Shown here: positions 42,736 through 52,668 of the stretch, piece by piece
How positions within the stretch are numbered: the first letter of the stretch is position 1
Layout of the letters: each line of letters begins with the position of its first letter
Assembly (NCBI GenBank): GCA_028281635.1
Contig: JANQJM010000203.1
Span: 1 to 52,818, forward strand
Length of the DNA: 52,818 bases
Origin: Pseudomonadales bacterium
GTDB lineage: Bacteria > Pseudomonadota > Gammaproteobacteria > Pseudomonadales > Pseudohongiellaceae
Reading direction: 5' to 3'
Translations under genes and position numbers: made by a program
Notes under the pieces: model-generated
Seen by the model: only the letters and a program-made list of their open reading frames with translations
The model's database searches: none
What the model was told of the DNA's origin: nothing

Positions 42736-45195
42736 ATGAATTACTGGTTCGAACTGAAGTATACCTTGAGGCTCTTGCGCAAGAAGCAGGGGTTTGCAGC
42801 ACTTTGCACATTCGTTATTGCCGTAGGCATCGGCATCAGCATTCCCCTTGCATCGGTCAGTGAATTCTTCGGATTTACAGACCTGCCGACACCCGATAGT
42901 GAGCGCCTGGTTGTTCTTAAGCAACGCATCGAAGGCAGAGGTACTATACCTTTCGTTGATGCCTACAGTTATCGCTTCATTGAACAAAATACAGAGAGCT
43001 ATGAGTTACTGTCGGCATTTAGTCGACGATCTGCCGTATTCAGCGACGGTGAAACAGCTGAAGCTTTCAGTGGCGCGTGGATCGAGCCGGAGTTTCTGAA
43101 CTATGCGGCCCAGGCACCACTAGTTGGCCGCAGCCTGCTTGCCAACGATAACCTGCCAGGGGCCGAACCCGTTGCGGTGATCGGATTCGATCTATGGCAG
43201 AGCTACTACGCTGGGGCGGACGATGTAATTGGTCGCATCAGTCGTATCAACGGCGAGAACGTCACCATCGTCGGCATCATGCCGGAAGGTTTCGGCTTTC
43301 CTGTTTCCAATGATCTATGGCTGCCTTTGCAGGCTCCTAATAATCCTGATCCTGGATCGGAACAAAATCTCTATCTGGCGGGATTGTTGCACAACGGAAC
43401 AAGTCAGAACGACGCGCTAACCGAGCTAAACGCGATGCTTCAGTCTCTTTCCCTTGAGTACCCGGAGTTCTATAGCGGGGCATCGGGGATTGTATTGCCC
43501 TACTCCCTGGTCCTTATCAATGACGGGCCAATCTTCGGCCAACTCTTTCTTGGCATGCTGGCTACCGTGTTGCTATTGGTCTGCTTCAATGTCGGCAATT
43601 TATTGTCTGCGCGTAACAGCGAACGCTTGAATGAGTTGGCGGTGCGCGGCGCCATGGGAGGCACTCAGTGGCGGATCATCCGGCAAGTGTTGTTGGAATC
43701 ATTTTTGATATGCCTGTTAGCAGCCATCATTGGAGTTGGGCTCGGTTCAATTGGGTTGAGCATCATGGGCGGTGGCATAGGAAACACGGTGTTTTCTATC
43801 CCCTACTGGATAGAGTTTTCGCTGGATGGTGGTGACCTTCTTCAAGTGACAGCCATAACGTCCGCAGTCTGGTTGTTGTCCGGGTTTTATCCAGCCTGGA
43901 AGATATCCCGCCAAGACATTAACTCGATCCTGAGCAGTGACTCCAAGAGTACCTCCAATCTGGCTTCCGGCAAGCTGACCAAGTCGTTGGTCACAGTCGA
44001 AATAGTCGTTTCCTGCTTTTTACTGATAATTTGTTTTTCCACCATCGCAGCTTTCTACTATTCGTCTCGTCAAAGCATGGGAGTAAACCCGGAAGGGCTG
44101 CTCTCTGCACGCCTGGATCTCTCCTCAGCAAACTACGCAGAATCGGATTCCAAATTACGATTCATCAATGACCTGCGTAGTGAGCTGATAAATGCTGATG
44201 AATTTGAAGCGGCGACCTTTGCAACAGCAATGGCAGGACAACAACCGCCTCGCCTTGAATTCGACATGGAAGGCATCGATGTGGCGGTAGACAACCGGCT
44301 GCCGCAGGTAGGTTTATCCTGGGTTGATGCGGAGTATCTTGGCTTGATGGAAACCAATCTGCTGCAGGGCCGTCACTTTGATTTTGCCGACGACGCCGAC
44401 AGCTTACCAGTGGTCATCGTTGACGAGTTGTTCGCGGAGCGGTATTGGCCAGAAGAAACTGCCGTAGGCAAGAGGATCAGACTGCAGCCGGAACGGGGCG
44501 GCGAATGGCTAACTGTTGTCGGTGTAATCAATCACATCATTCAAGGCCAGCCTACTGCAGAACGTTTTTATCAGTCGACTGTGTACCGCCCCATTGAGCA
44601 ATTAGCGAGTGATAACTCAGCAATCTTTTCAGCCAACAATATATCTCTTGCTGTTCGCGTTCCCAACCTTGTCAATGCACCGATCGCCGATCTGGAACGA
44701 TCACTAAAGACGATAGCGGCACAAATTGATAGGGAAATTCCCATCTCCCGCGTGATGCCCATGACACGCATGATGTATCTGGGCTTGGAGGCGAACCAGT
44801 TCTTTTTTGACATCATGTTGTGGATGGCCCTGGCCACACTGGCCTTGGCAATTGTCGGCATCTACGGCGTGGTTTCCCGCTCGGTACTATCACGCGCCAT
44901 GGAAATTGGTGTTCGCCGAGCATTGGGTTCCACCAATTTGAAAATTATCAGCATTTTTCTGAAACAGGGGTCTCTATATCTCTGCTTCGGCCTGTTAATT
45001 GGCGGCGTAGGCGGTGTCCTGGTTGCCGACTTGCTGCTACAGGCCGTGGGCTCCGAACAAGGAGTGTCATTTGTTTTTCTTTACATCATTTTGTTGGTGG
45101 CAGTGACACTCTCATTGATGGTAATCGTCGCGTCATACATGCCGGCCAGAAAACTGGTTGCGATCGAACCCGGCGAGGCGCTGCACTATGAGTAG
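42736..45195 (+). CDS. permease 15, duplicated MacB/FtsX-type permease (HYE block)
   Basis: This 819-residue two-half permease is the tandem sister of permease 14. It shares with 14 the first coupling region (GGTQWRIIRQVLLESFLICL) and a near-identical stretch in periplasmic domain 2 (VGVINHIIQGQPTAERFYQS). The sisters differ mostly in periplasmic domain 1 and the first half of domain 2 (here AMAGQQPPRLEFDMEGIDV). The DGDRY motif is TPDSERLVVLK. TM5 is SCFLLIICF. The second coupling helix is EIGVRRALGSTN and the tail is IEPGEALHYE. A strong GAGGAGG site precedes the ATG, similar to that of permease 16. Confidence 0.93.
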   Translation: MNYWFELKYTLRLLRKKQGFAALCTFVIAVGIGISIPLASVSEFFGFTDLPTPDSERLVVLKQRIEGRGTIPFVDAYSYRFIEQNTESYELLSAFSRRSAVFSDGETAEAFSGAWIEPEFLNYAAQAPLVGRSLLANDNLPGAEPVAVIGFDLWQSYYAGADDVIGRISRINGENVTIVGIMPEGFGFPVSNDLWLPLQAPNNPDPGSEQNLYLAGLLHNGTSQNDALTELNAMLQSLSLEYPEFYSGASGIVLPYSLVLINDGPIFGQLFLGMLATVLLLVCFNVGNLLSARNSERLNELAVRGAMGGTQWRIIRQVLLESFLICLLAAIIGVGLGSIGLSIMGGGIGNTVFSIPYWIEFSLDGGDLLQVTAITSAVWLLSGFYPAWKISRQDINSILSSDSKSTSNLASGKLTKSLVTVEIVVSCFLLIICFSTIAAFYYSSRQSMGVNPEGLLSARLDLSSANYAESDSKLRFINDLRSELINADEFEAATFATAMAGQQPPRLEFDMEGIDVAVDNRLPQVGLSWVDAEYLGLMETNLLQGRHFDFADDADSLPVVIVDELFAERYWPEETAVGKRIRLQPERGGEWLTVVGVINHIIQGQPTAERFYQSTVYRPIEQLASDNSAIFSANNISLAVRVPNLVNAPIADLERSLKTIAAQIDREIPISRVMPMTRMMYLGLEANQFFFDIMLWMALATLALAIVGIYGVVSRSVLSRAMEIGVRRALGSTNLKIISIFLKQGSLYLCFGLLIGGVGGVLVADLLLQAVGSEQGVSFVFLYIILLVAVTLSLMVIVASYMPARKLVAIEPGEALHYE

Positions 45196-45221
45196 TCACC
45201 CTAATTGAGGAGGTCGCTACA

Positions 45222-47711
45222 ATGTATCTGTCATTAGACCTGCAACACAATCTTCGCTCACTGCGTAGAAATCTCGGATTCGTGACTCTTTGCATATTGG
45301 TCATCGCAATGGGCATTGCTGTCTCCATTACGATGTATTCACTCATTACTAACTCTGTTTATCGATCAATGCCATTTCCTGATGGTGGCAATTATGTGGC
45401 AATGCGAACTATTGATCACGATACGGGACAAGAACAACAAGGGGCCGCCGTCGATAGTTTTACATACCAGTACCTCAAGTCCTCGGTTGAAAGCTATCAA
45501 GCATTTGGGTCTTGGCGCGACTCTTTTATTACTTTCAGCGACGGAGAAGTAGCAGAACAGTATTTCGCTTCCTATATCTCTCCTGAATTAATGCAGATCA
45601 GTGCGATAGAACCTTTGATGGGGCGTGCCTTACTTCCAAGCGACGATGTGGCAGATGCAGAACCAGTTGTAGTGCTGTCCTACCACGTTTGGCAGAGTTA
45701 TTACGCTGGTCAGGAAGACATCATTGGCAGAACCAGCCGTATCGACGGCGATCTCTATACCATTGTCGGTGTAATGCCCGAAGGTTTTATGTATCCAGTC
45801 AGCGGTGAGGTCTGGCTACCCTCTCAATTGCCTACTAATGCACAGCCGGGTGGCCAACCCAATGTTTGGATTATGGGGGTGTTGACAGATGACGTTGACA
45901 TTGAGAGTGCTGAAGCAGAGTTAAATGCATCATTACAGGCTTTAGGTCAGCGCTTGCCTGAGTTCTACAATAATCTGGGCGCCACCCTAATACCTTTCAC
46001 TCGATTTCTAGCGCCATCCATGACTTACTGGAATATCCTGACGGGCCTGACAGTTGCTCTCTTGTTATTGGTCTCTCTCAATGTCGCCAATTTGCTAGTA
46101 GTTCGTACCACTGAACGCATTCAAGAGCTGGCAATTCGTAATGCGCTGGGTGCCACGCCGTGGTTATTGGTTCGATCTGTACTTCTCGACTCCTTATTGA
46201 TCTGTATATTGGGTCTCGCCCTAGGCACCTTGCTGGCAGACCTCGGAATGACTTCCATCGGGGCGATGATGAGCGGTATCTACCAAGACGTCAGTCAGAC
46301 CAGGCCGCCTTCATGGTCGACTGGTTACAATTGGGAACTGGGCACGATCGTTACTACTGTGTTAGCGATTGGACTGATTTGGTTGTTCTCGTCTGTATTT
46401 GCTGTTCGGAAAGTCATACGACACGACATTTCCATGCCGCTGGGAGGCGGCAGTACAGGATCTGCAATCTCTGGCAAATCAAACGGCAATGCTGCCCTTG
46501 TCACCTTTGAAGTTATCTTTTCTTGTTTTCTATTGATCTTTTGTGGTGCGCTGGTAGGCACTGCAAATGAAATGAGTGAAATCGAATATGGTACTGCTAC
46601 TGATGGTTATTTAACTGGTAGGATCGCGTTGCCCACGACGAGCTATTCTGATGCCTCATCGCGAGAAGTATATCGCCAGAATTTGAGACAGGAATTGCTG
46701 CAACAAGAGGGTATCAGCGAAGTCGTATTCGTCTCCTCATTACCTAGTCAACAGGGTATCCCCGTTACCTACAACCTAGAAGACCGCAATGTTCTAACTG
46801 AGTCAGCAAGATACCCCACACAAGAGATCGTCTACGTAGGCCCTGACTATTTTACCGCCATGGATGTGCCATTGAGAGAAGGGAGAGAATTCGATGGCTC
46901 CGAGAACGCGACTTCACTACCGGTAGTTATTGTCAATGAATTGTTCGCCCAACAAATGTGGCCCGATGAATCAGCCATCGGAAAACGCATCGAGGTCAAC
47001 CCAGAATCTGAAGATTCGGAATGGCTTACAGTTGTAGGTGTTACGTCACATATCATTCAACGTTGGTCATATTTTGGTACGAATGTACCCGTCCTTTATC
47101 GCCCTTTCTCTCAGAGTCCAGCTAATCGTAGCGTAGTACCTCAAGCAGGACTGGCCCAAAGCAGCGGTGAAGTATTCCACGTTGTTCTAAAAGTTGATGA
47201 GGCTAACCCAGATCAATATCGCCGTGTCTTGCAGGAAGCAGCCACCAGAATTGATCGCGACGTCCCAATTACATTTCTATTTCTGTTGGCAGAGTTGTTG
47301 GAGTTAACTAATGCCATGTCCACCAATTCGACCGCGATATCGTCGAACATCGCATTGTTTACTCTGGTATTAGCTGTAACGGGCATTTACGCCATCGTGG
47401 CGAGGTCAGTGAATCAACGAACTCGTGAGATTGGCATTCGCCGTGCCTTAGGATCAAGCGATAGAAATGTTCTATGGGTATTCATTCGTCAGGGCTTTAA
47501 GTATCTCGCAGCAGGCTTGTTGATAGGTGGTGGTGCTGCAGTTTTGGTCTCCAATGCGATGTCCATCATATTTGTTGGAATTGGAGGTTGGGTCCCCATC
47601 TCCTTCATCGGCGTAAGCTTGGGTCTTGGCCTGCTAATCTTCTTCGCAGCCTACCACCCAGCTAGCAATTTAGTGGCAATAGAACCCGGCGAGGCGCTGC
47701 ACTATGAATAG
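45222..47711 (+). CDS. permease 16, duplicated MacB/FtsX-type permease (HYE block)
   Basis: At 829 residues this is the longest copy. It is most similar to permease 11, four permeases away, and carries the same kind of polar insertion in periplasmic domain 2 (SPANRSVVPQAGLAQSSGE). It also has an extended loop before TM4 (YQDVSQTRPPSWSTGYNWELG). The conserved basic pair just before the tail (PAR/K-K) is PASNLVAIEPGEALHYE, an unusual loss on the cytoplasmic side. The coupling helices are ELAIRNALGATP and EIGIRRALGSSD. TM5 is SCFLLIFCG. GAGGAGG precedes the ATG. Periplasmic domain 2 keeps MWPDESAIGKRI. Confidence 0.93.
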   Translation: MYLSLDLQHNLRSLRRNLGFVTLCILVIAMGIAVSITMYSLITNSVYRSMPFPDGGNYVAMRTIDHDTGQEQQGAAVDSFTYQYLKSSVESYQAFGSWRDSFITFSDGEVAEQYFASYISPELMQISAIEPLMGRALLPSDDVADAEPVVVLSYHVWQSYYAGQEDIIGRTSRIDGDLYTIVGVMPEGFMYPVSGEVWLPSQLPTNAQPGGQPNVWIMGVLTDDVDIESAEAELNASLQALGQRLPEFYNNLGATLIPFTRFLAPSMTYWNILTGLTVALLLLVSLNVANLLVVRTTERIQELAIRNALGATPWLLVRSVLLDSLLICILGLALGTLLADLGMTSIGAMMSGIYQDVSQTRPPSWSTGYNWELGTIVTTVLAIGLIWLFSSVFAVRKVIRHDISMPLGGGSTGSAISGKSNGNAALVTFEVIFSCFLLIFCGALVGTANEMSEIEYGTATDGYLTGRIALPTTSYSDASSREVYRQNLRQELLQQEGISEVVFVSSLPSQQGIPVTYNLEDRNVLTESARYPTQEIVYVGPDYFTAMDVPLREGREFDGSENATSLPVVIVNELFAQQMWPDESAIGKRIEVNPESEDSEWLTVVGVTSHIIQRWSYFGTNVPVLYRPFSQSPANRSVVPQAGLAQSSGEVFHVVLKVDEANPDQYRRVLQEAATRIDRDVPITFLFLLAELLELTNAMSTNSTAISSNIALFTLVLAVTGIYAIVARSVNQRTREIGIRRALGSSDRNVLWVFIRQGFKYLAAGLLIGGGAAVLVSNAMSIIFVGIGGWVPISFIGVSLGLGLLIFFAAYHPASNLVAIEPGEALHYE

Positions 47712-47720
47712 GTATACAAC

Positions 47721-50168
47721 ATGAACTTGTTATTCAACCTCCGCTACACACTGAGACTACTACGTAAAAGCCCTGGTACTGCCGTTGTTGCTGTCTTCAT
47801 CATGGCACTTGGTCTGGCTGTGGCGGTACCGCTGTATGCACTCATTAAGAACATAGGCTATAGCTCTCTGCCCTTTCCTGATGGGGACAGAATAGTCCGG
47901 GTTATGGCATTGAATAATGAGACAGGACAACCGTTGCGGATCGGGTTCGATAGCTACCAATATGAACTGATGAAAAGTTCGCTTGAAAACGTGGAGGAAT
48001 TCGCCGCCTACGATAGTTTCAGGGTTATTCTAAGCGATGGCGATGTGGCCGTAGATTTCATGGGAGGGCAGGTTACTTCTTCTTTCTTCTCCATCATGCC
48101 GGCCGAACCTTTTCTGGGGCGCACACTGCAACCGGCTGATGAAGAACCCGGAGCTCCGGCTGTCGTAGTACTTGGCTACAACACTTGGCAAAACTACTAT
48201 AGTGGTAATCCTGACATAATCGGTCAAAGCAGTCGGATCAATGGTGAACCCCACACCGTTGTTGGTGTCATGCCCGAGGGATACCGCTATCCCGAAGTGC
48301 GGGAGTTATGGACAGCCTTGCCTCTCAAGAATTCAAATCCAGGAGGCGTACGCAATCTGAGTGTTATGGCGACGCTAAGTGAATCTACTGATCTATCTGA
48401 GACCAGCGTTGCTATAGGCACACTTTTCGACGGACTCCGAGCTGACTATCCAGACATTTACCCTTTGGTTTCGGCAACTGTTGTTCCCTTTACCAGATAT
48501 CTAGCCGTCTCAACCGATATGAGCACAATAGGTATCCTCATGTCCGGGATTGCCCTGGCGACTCTTGTGCTGGTGAGTTTTAACCTCGGCAATCTGCTGC
48601 TGATCAGGGCTAATGAAAGACTGCAGGAACTGAGCATTCGCAATGCCCTGGGTTCGACAAAGCTGGAAATAATCCGTGAAGTGTTGCGGGAATCACTGAT
48701 CATTTGTACGGCCGGTCTTGCCTTCGGCCTGATTCTCTCCAGGTTAGTACTGGATTTTTTTAACTTCGAAATCAACTACCTTCTCGGCACCGAGGGGAGC
48801 TTTATGCTACCCCCTTGGGCAGTGTTCGAACTGACACCGAATGTAGTTTTAATTTCATTCCTGACAACGTTCTTTATTTGGATCGCCACCGGACTATTTA
48901 GTGCCTGGCGATTGGCCAGGCGGGATATTGGTACCTTCATTCAGGGGGGTGCTCACAGCCTGATCGGTGGCGCCGGCAAGCGTGCCCTGCATGTGCTGGT
49001 GGGGTTGGAGATTACTGTGTCGGCAGCCCTTCTTGTGGTATGCGGAGCGTCTTTCATCGCAACAATTAACGGTACCCGTGCCGATTTCGGTGCGGTAAAA
49101 GACAATTTTTTCACTGGGTACGTCGTACTCTCGGCATCAGCCTACGACAGCAAGGCGGCACGTCTCAACTATCTGAATGAGCTTCACACAGAATTGCTTG
49201 ATCAAAACGATTTCACTGACGTGACATTCAGCACGGCAGTTCCAGGACAGGACGGTGAGACAATTACCTATGCTCTCAATGATCGGCAGTTTGATACCGA
49301 CACACCACCGAGTCAGAACCAGGTTTGGGTCGCCGACAATTTTTTTGAGCTGTTTGAAGTGCCGTTGCAAGAAGGCCGGTGGTTCGATGCTGGTGATGTT
49401 GACGGTTCCCAGCCTGTCGTAATTGTGGATGAGCTGTTTGCTGAAAATACCTGGCCGGGAGAGTCGGCCATCGGGAAAAGCATCCAGGTAACCCAAGAAC
49501 AACGAACGGAGTCGTTGCAAATAGTTGGGGTCACCTCACACATCATACATGATGAACCTATGGCCCCTCAGTCAAGCTATACATCGCTGTATCGTCCGAT
49601 TGCTCAATCTCCTCTCGACTACTTCAGGGTAGCCGTAAAAGTCGAACAGACTCTCAATGCCGATATCGCCGCTGTCTCAAGCAGCCTGAGACAGGCTGCG
49701 ACAAGAGTTGATCGGGACGTGCCCGTACTGACGATACACCCTCTTGAAAGAGTTATGCAGAGTTCCATGAACGGAAACGACACGCTAGGCGAGATTCTGC
49801 TCGGTGTGGCGTTCGTTGTCTTCTCTCTAGCCATTGTTGCCCTTTTCGCCATTGTCTCCCGCTCGATTATTGCGAGAACCACAGAAGTAGGTATTAGACG
49901 AGCACTCGGATCGACCGAGTTAAAGGCCATATCACTCTTTCTAAAACAGGGACTTGGCCATGTTGCCTTCGCGCTGCCTGTTGGCGGTGGACTCGGAATT
50001 TTGATCAGCAGCAGCTTCCTGGCTGACACTGCTAATGTGGGGAGCATTATCGTTAATGTGTCAGTGGTGGTAGCACTGACGATCACCACAATGGTCTTTC
50101 TTGCTTCTTATATACCTTCTCGCAAGGTGGTAACTATGGAACCGGGTGAAGCACTGCACTATGAGTAG
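47721..50168 (+). CDS. permease 17, duplicated MacB/FtsX-type permease (HYE block)
   Basis: This 815-residue two-half permease starts only nine bases after permease 16, so translation is probably coupled; the only purine stretch upstream is AATAGG. The near-invariant GIYGV/A after TM6 is ALFAIVSRS, the most altered version in the array. TM5 is SAALLVVCG. The coupling helices are ELSIRNALGSTK and EVGIRRALGSTE. Periplasmic domain 1 keeps FPDGDRIVRV, TWQNYYSGNPDIIG and GVMPEGYRYP. Periplasmic domain 2 keeps TWPGESAIGKSI and YRPIAQS. The tail is MEPGEALHYE. Confidence 0.93.
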   Translation: MNLLFNLRYTLRLLRKSPGTAVVAVFIMALGLAVAVPLYALIKNIGYSSLPFPDGDRIVRVMALNNETGQPLRIGFDSYQYELMKSSLENVEEFAAYDSFRVILSDGDVAVDFMGGQVTSSFFSIMPAEPFLGRTLQPADEEPGAPAVVVLGYNTWQNYYSGNPDIIGQSSRINGEPHTVVGVMPEGYRYPEVRELWTALPLKNSNPGGVRNLSVMATLSESTDLSETSVAIGTLFDGLRADYPDIYPLVSATVVPFTRYLAVSTDMSTIGILMSGIALATLVLVSFNLGNLLLIRANERLQELSIRNALGSTKLEIIREVLRESLIICTAGLAFGLILSRLVLDFFNFEINYLLGTEGSFMLPPWAVFELTPNVVLISFLTTFFIWIATGLFSAWRLARRDIGTFIQGGAHSLIGGAGKRALHVLVGLEITVSAALLVVCGASFIATINGTRADFGAVKDNFFTGYVVLSASAYDSKAARLNYLNELHTELLDQNDFTDVTFSTAVPGQDGETITYALNDRQFDTDTPPSQNQVWVADNFFELFEVPLQEGRWFDAGDVDGSQPVVIVDELFAENTWPGESAIGKSIQVTQEQRTESLQIVGVTSHIIHDEPMAPQSSYTSLYRPIAQSPLDYFRVAVKVEQTLNADIAAVSSSLRQAATRVDRDVPVLTIHPLERVMQSSMNGNDTLGEILLGVAFVVFSLAIVALFAIVSRSIIARTTEVGIRRALGSTELKAISLFLKQGLGHVAFALPVGGGLGILISSSFLADTANVGSIIVNVSVVVALTITTMVFLASYIPSRKVVTMEPGEALHYE

Positions 50169-50204
50169 ACTCAGCGATCAAGCTTGCCATGGGGAGAATG
50201 TAGG

Positions 50205-52652
50205 ATGATTTTAAATTCGAACTTTCGATTCGCTTTGCGAATAATGTCAAAGCGAACAGGATTTAATTGCTTGTGTGCATTGGTAATCGCGCTTGGGCTG
50301 AGTATCTCCTTAATCAACATTGCGCTGATGAACATCGTTGCTTATGAAGAACTACCTTTCGAGGACGGTGATCGCTTCGCCATACCGCGAGTAGCAAATC
50401 AAATAAATAGTACGGTTCCAATAGAACTATGGGATATCTATCAATATACCTACCTGAAAGAAAACGCTCAGAGTTTCAGTGAAATTGGCGCGATGTTGCC
50501 GAGTCTGGCGGGCGTAATAAGCGACGGAGAAACAAGTGACAGGTACAACACAGCTGCCCTGACACCAAATCTCTTGAGGATCACTCAGGTGCAACCCTTA
50601 TTAGGGAGAAGCCTGACCGAAGAGGATGACCTACAGGGCGCACAGCCGGTTGCTATGATCAGTCACCGCGTTTGGCAGAATTTTTTCAACGGACGACAGG
50701 ATATCATCGGCTCACTCGCCCAAATAAATGGTGAAAACCGCACGATCATAGGTGTCATGCCCCCAGGCTTTGCTTACCCCATTGTCAACGACATCTGGAT
50801 TCCTCTGCACCTGACTCCGAACAGCCAACCCGGTGACGAATCCCCATTGCTCACCATCGCTGGTTTACTCGAGGAAGGCGCAAGCATCAGGTCGGCAAGT
50901 AGAGAACTCAATAATCTGCTGGACCGGCTGGTCTCTCAGTATCCGGAGCACTATCAGAGCTATCCAGCCGACGTCAGGCCCTATGTCTTAATTCAAAATG
51001 CAGGAACCATGCCGTTGGTTAATACGATGGCAGGTGTCATCGTTATTATCATTCTGCTTTCTTGTCTGAACTTGGGAAACCTTTTGCTAGTCCGGGCGAA
51101 CGAACGGTATCAAGAACTTCTCATTCGCAGCACTGTGGGAGCCAACCGAGTCAATCTGATATTTCCCGTACTACTTGAGTCCTTACTGATCTGTATTATC
51201 GGCGGATCGATAGGCCTCTTATTTACCTATGGCGGAATGGCATTCGTTGACAACGCCCTATTCAATTTGCGAGGCGTTGAACTTCCTTTTTGGGTCCATT
51301 TTGATTTAACAGGAGAAACAATAGCCCTCGCGCTAATCATAGTGCTGTTTATCTGGTTATTAGCCGGTGGCATCCCCGCCTGGAAAATGACCCGCATCGA
51401 CATCGCCCAGGGCTTGGGAAGTGGCAGTAAAGGCACAGCACAGATCGGCCACGGAAGGTCCACAACTGTCTTGGTTGGTTTCGAACTCATCGTATCCGTA
51501 TTTCTCCTGATCCTCTGTGGCATGCTGGTGTTGAACATTGAAGCAGCAAGCCGAGCTGACTATGGCGTAGAAAGCGCCAACCGATTGGCTGCCAGGGTCG
51601 ATCTACCGGAAGCCACCTATAGCACGGATCAAGCCCGAATTGAGTACCTTCAGAATTTGCAGTTAGAGCTGGAATCTACTCCAGAAGTCATTAACGCCAC
51701 ATTTGCGACAGCCCTGCCCGGGAACGGCGGCAGCTTTACTTCCGTCCAAATCGAGGACGCGGAGTTGAATGTGGAATCCAACTTACCTATACATCGGGTT
51801 GTTTCAGTAGCAGAACATTATTTTCAGGAGTTGGGCGTTGAACTTATTGGCGGAAGGTTCTTCGATTTCTCGGACACTGCAACGTCTCAGCAAGTAGCAG
51901 TAGTTGACGAGATTCTCGCCAGTCATTTGTGGCCCGCACTGTATGCTGAAAACCCGGCTTCTGTGATTGGCAAACGATTCATGCTTGAACCAGATGAGAA
52001 TCCTCAGTGGGTCACAGTGGTCGGAATCAACGGCCATGTCATTCAGAATTCTCCATTAGCGGAGCCACAACGCAGGGCCTCAATCTACAGGCCCTTCAGC
52101 CAGCGAACCCAGTCGAGAGTTGACCTGGTCATTGAGACCAGAGGAGACACGATTCAAAATTTCCAGGCACTGCAACTGGCGGCCTCTGCAGTTGACAGAG
52201 AGGTGCCACTATACCGATTTAGAAATTTCGACTTGGTGCTGACAGATTCTCTAGCGGCAATGGTTATCGTTGGTCAGATATTTACTGTCGTGTCACTAGT
52301 GACATTGGGGCTGGCTGCAAGCGGTATCTATGCCATCATCTCGCGGACAGTCCTCCAAAGAACCCATGAATCCGGTATTCGTCGTGCACTCGGATCGACA
52401 GATATCAATGCTGTTCTACTCTTCGTACGCAAGGGGCTCCTGTATTTCAGCATCGCGATAGTTGTTGGCGGAGTTATGGCAGCAATAAGTAGCCAGCCCC
52501 TGTCGGTTTTGTTTCCTCAAATGGCCGACTATCTACCCACCGTATTCCCGTCAGTCGCTTTGCTGTTCGGCCTCATCATCATGAGCGCATCCTATCTCCC
52601 TGCTCGCCGAATAGTCGCAATGGAACCTGGCGAAGCATTGCACTATGAATAA
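50205..52652 (+). CDS. permease 18, duplicated MacB/FtsX-type permease (HYE block)
   Basis: This is an 815-residue two-half permease. ATG 50205 is preferred over an in-frame TTG at 50184, because GGGGAG lies eight bases before the ATG and the protein then begins MILNSNFRFALRIM, aligned with its paralogues. Periplasmic domain 2 has a small insertion between Trp-Pro and Gly-Lys (LWPALYAENPASVIGKRF). The second coupling helix is ESGIRRALGSTD, with Ser for the usual Ile or Val. The first is ELLIRSTVGANR. TM5 is SVFLLILCG. DGDRF is retained, and GVMPEGF is GVMPPGFAYP. The tail is MEPGEALHYE. Confidence 0.93.
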   Translation: MILNSNFRFALRIMSKRTGFNCLCALVIALGLSISLINIALMNIVAYEELPFEDGDRFAIPRVANQINSTVPIELWDIYQYTYLKENAQSFSEIGAMLPSLAGVISDGETSDRYNTAALTPNLLRITQVQPLLGRSLTEEDDLQGAQPVAMISHRVWQNFFNGRQDIIGSLAQINGENRTIIGVMPPGFAYPIVNDIWIPLHLTPNSQPGDESPLLTIAGLLEEGASIRSASRELNNLLDRLVSQYPEHYQSYPADVRPYVLIQNAGTMPLVNTMAGVIVIIILLSCLNLGNLLLVRANERYQELLIRSTVGANRVNLIFPVLLESLLICIIGGSIGLLFTYGGMAFVDNALFNLRGVELPFWVHFDLTGETIALALIIVLFIWLLAGGIPAWKMTRIDIAQGLGSGSKGTAQIGHGRSTTVLVGFELIVSVFLLILCGMLVLNIEAASRADYGVESANRLAARVDLPEATYSTDQARIEYLQNLQLELESTPEVINATFATALPGNGGSFTSVQIEDAELNVESNLPIHRVVSVAEHYFQELGVELIGGRFFDFSDTATSQQVAVVDEILASHLWPALYAENPASVIGKRFMLEPDENPQWVTVVGINGHVIQNSPLAEPQRRASIYRPFSQRTQSRVDLVIETRGDTIQNFQALQLAASAVDREVPLYRFRNFDLVLTDSLAAMVIVGQIFTVVSLVTLGLAASGIYAIISRTVLQRTHESGIRRALGSTDINAVLLFVRKGLLYFSIAIVVGGVMAAISSQPLSVLFPQMADYLPTVFPSVALLFGLIIMSASYLPARRIVAMEPGEALHYE

Positions 52653-52668
52653 GTAAAAGGTTTTAGCT

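Noticed and set aside
6287-52652. Phase-variable or invertible cassette system
   Set aside because: All copies are in one orientation, and no recombinase, integrase, transposase or inverted flanking repeats were found in the window.
6287-52652. CRISPR array or non-coding repeat array
   Set aside because: The repetition is at the level of 2.4 kb protein-coding genes; no short regularly spaced repeats are present.
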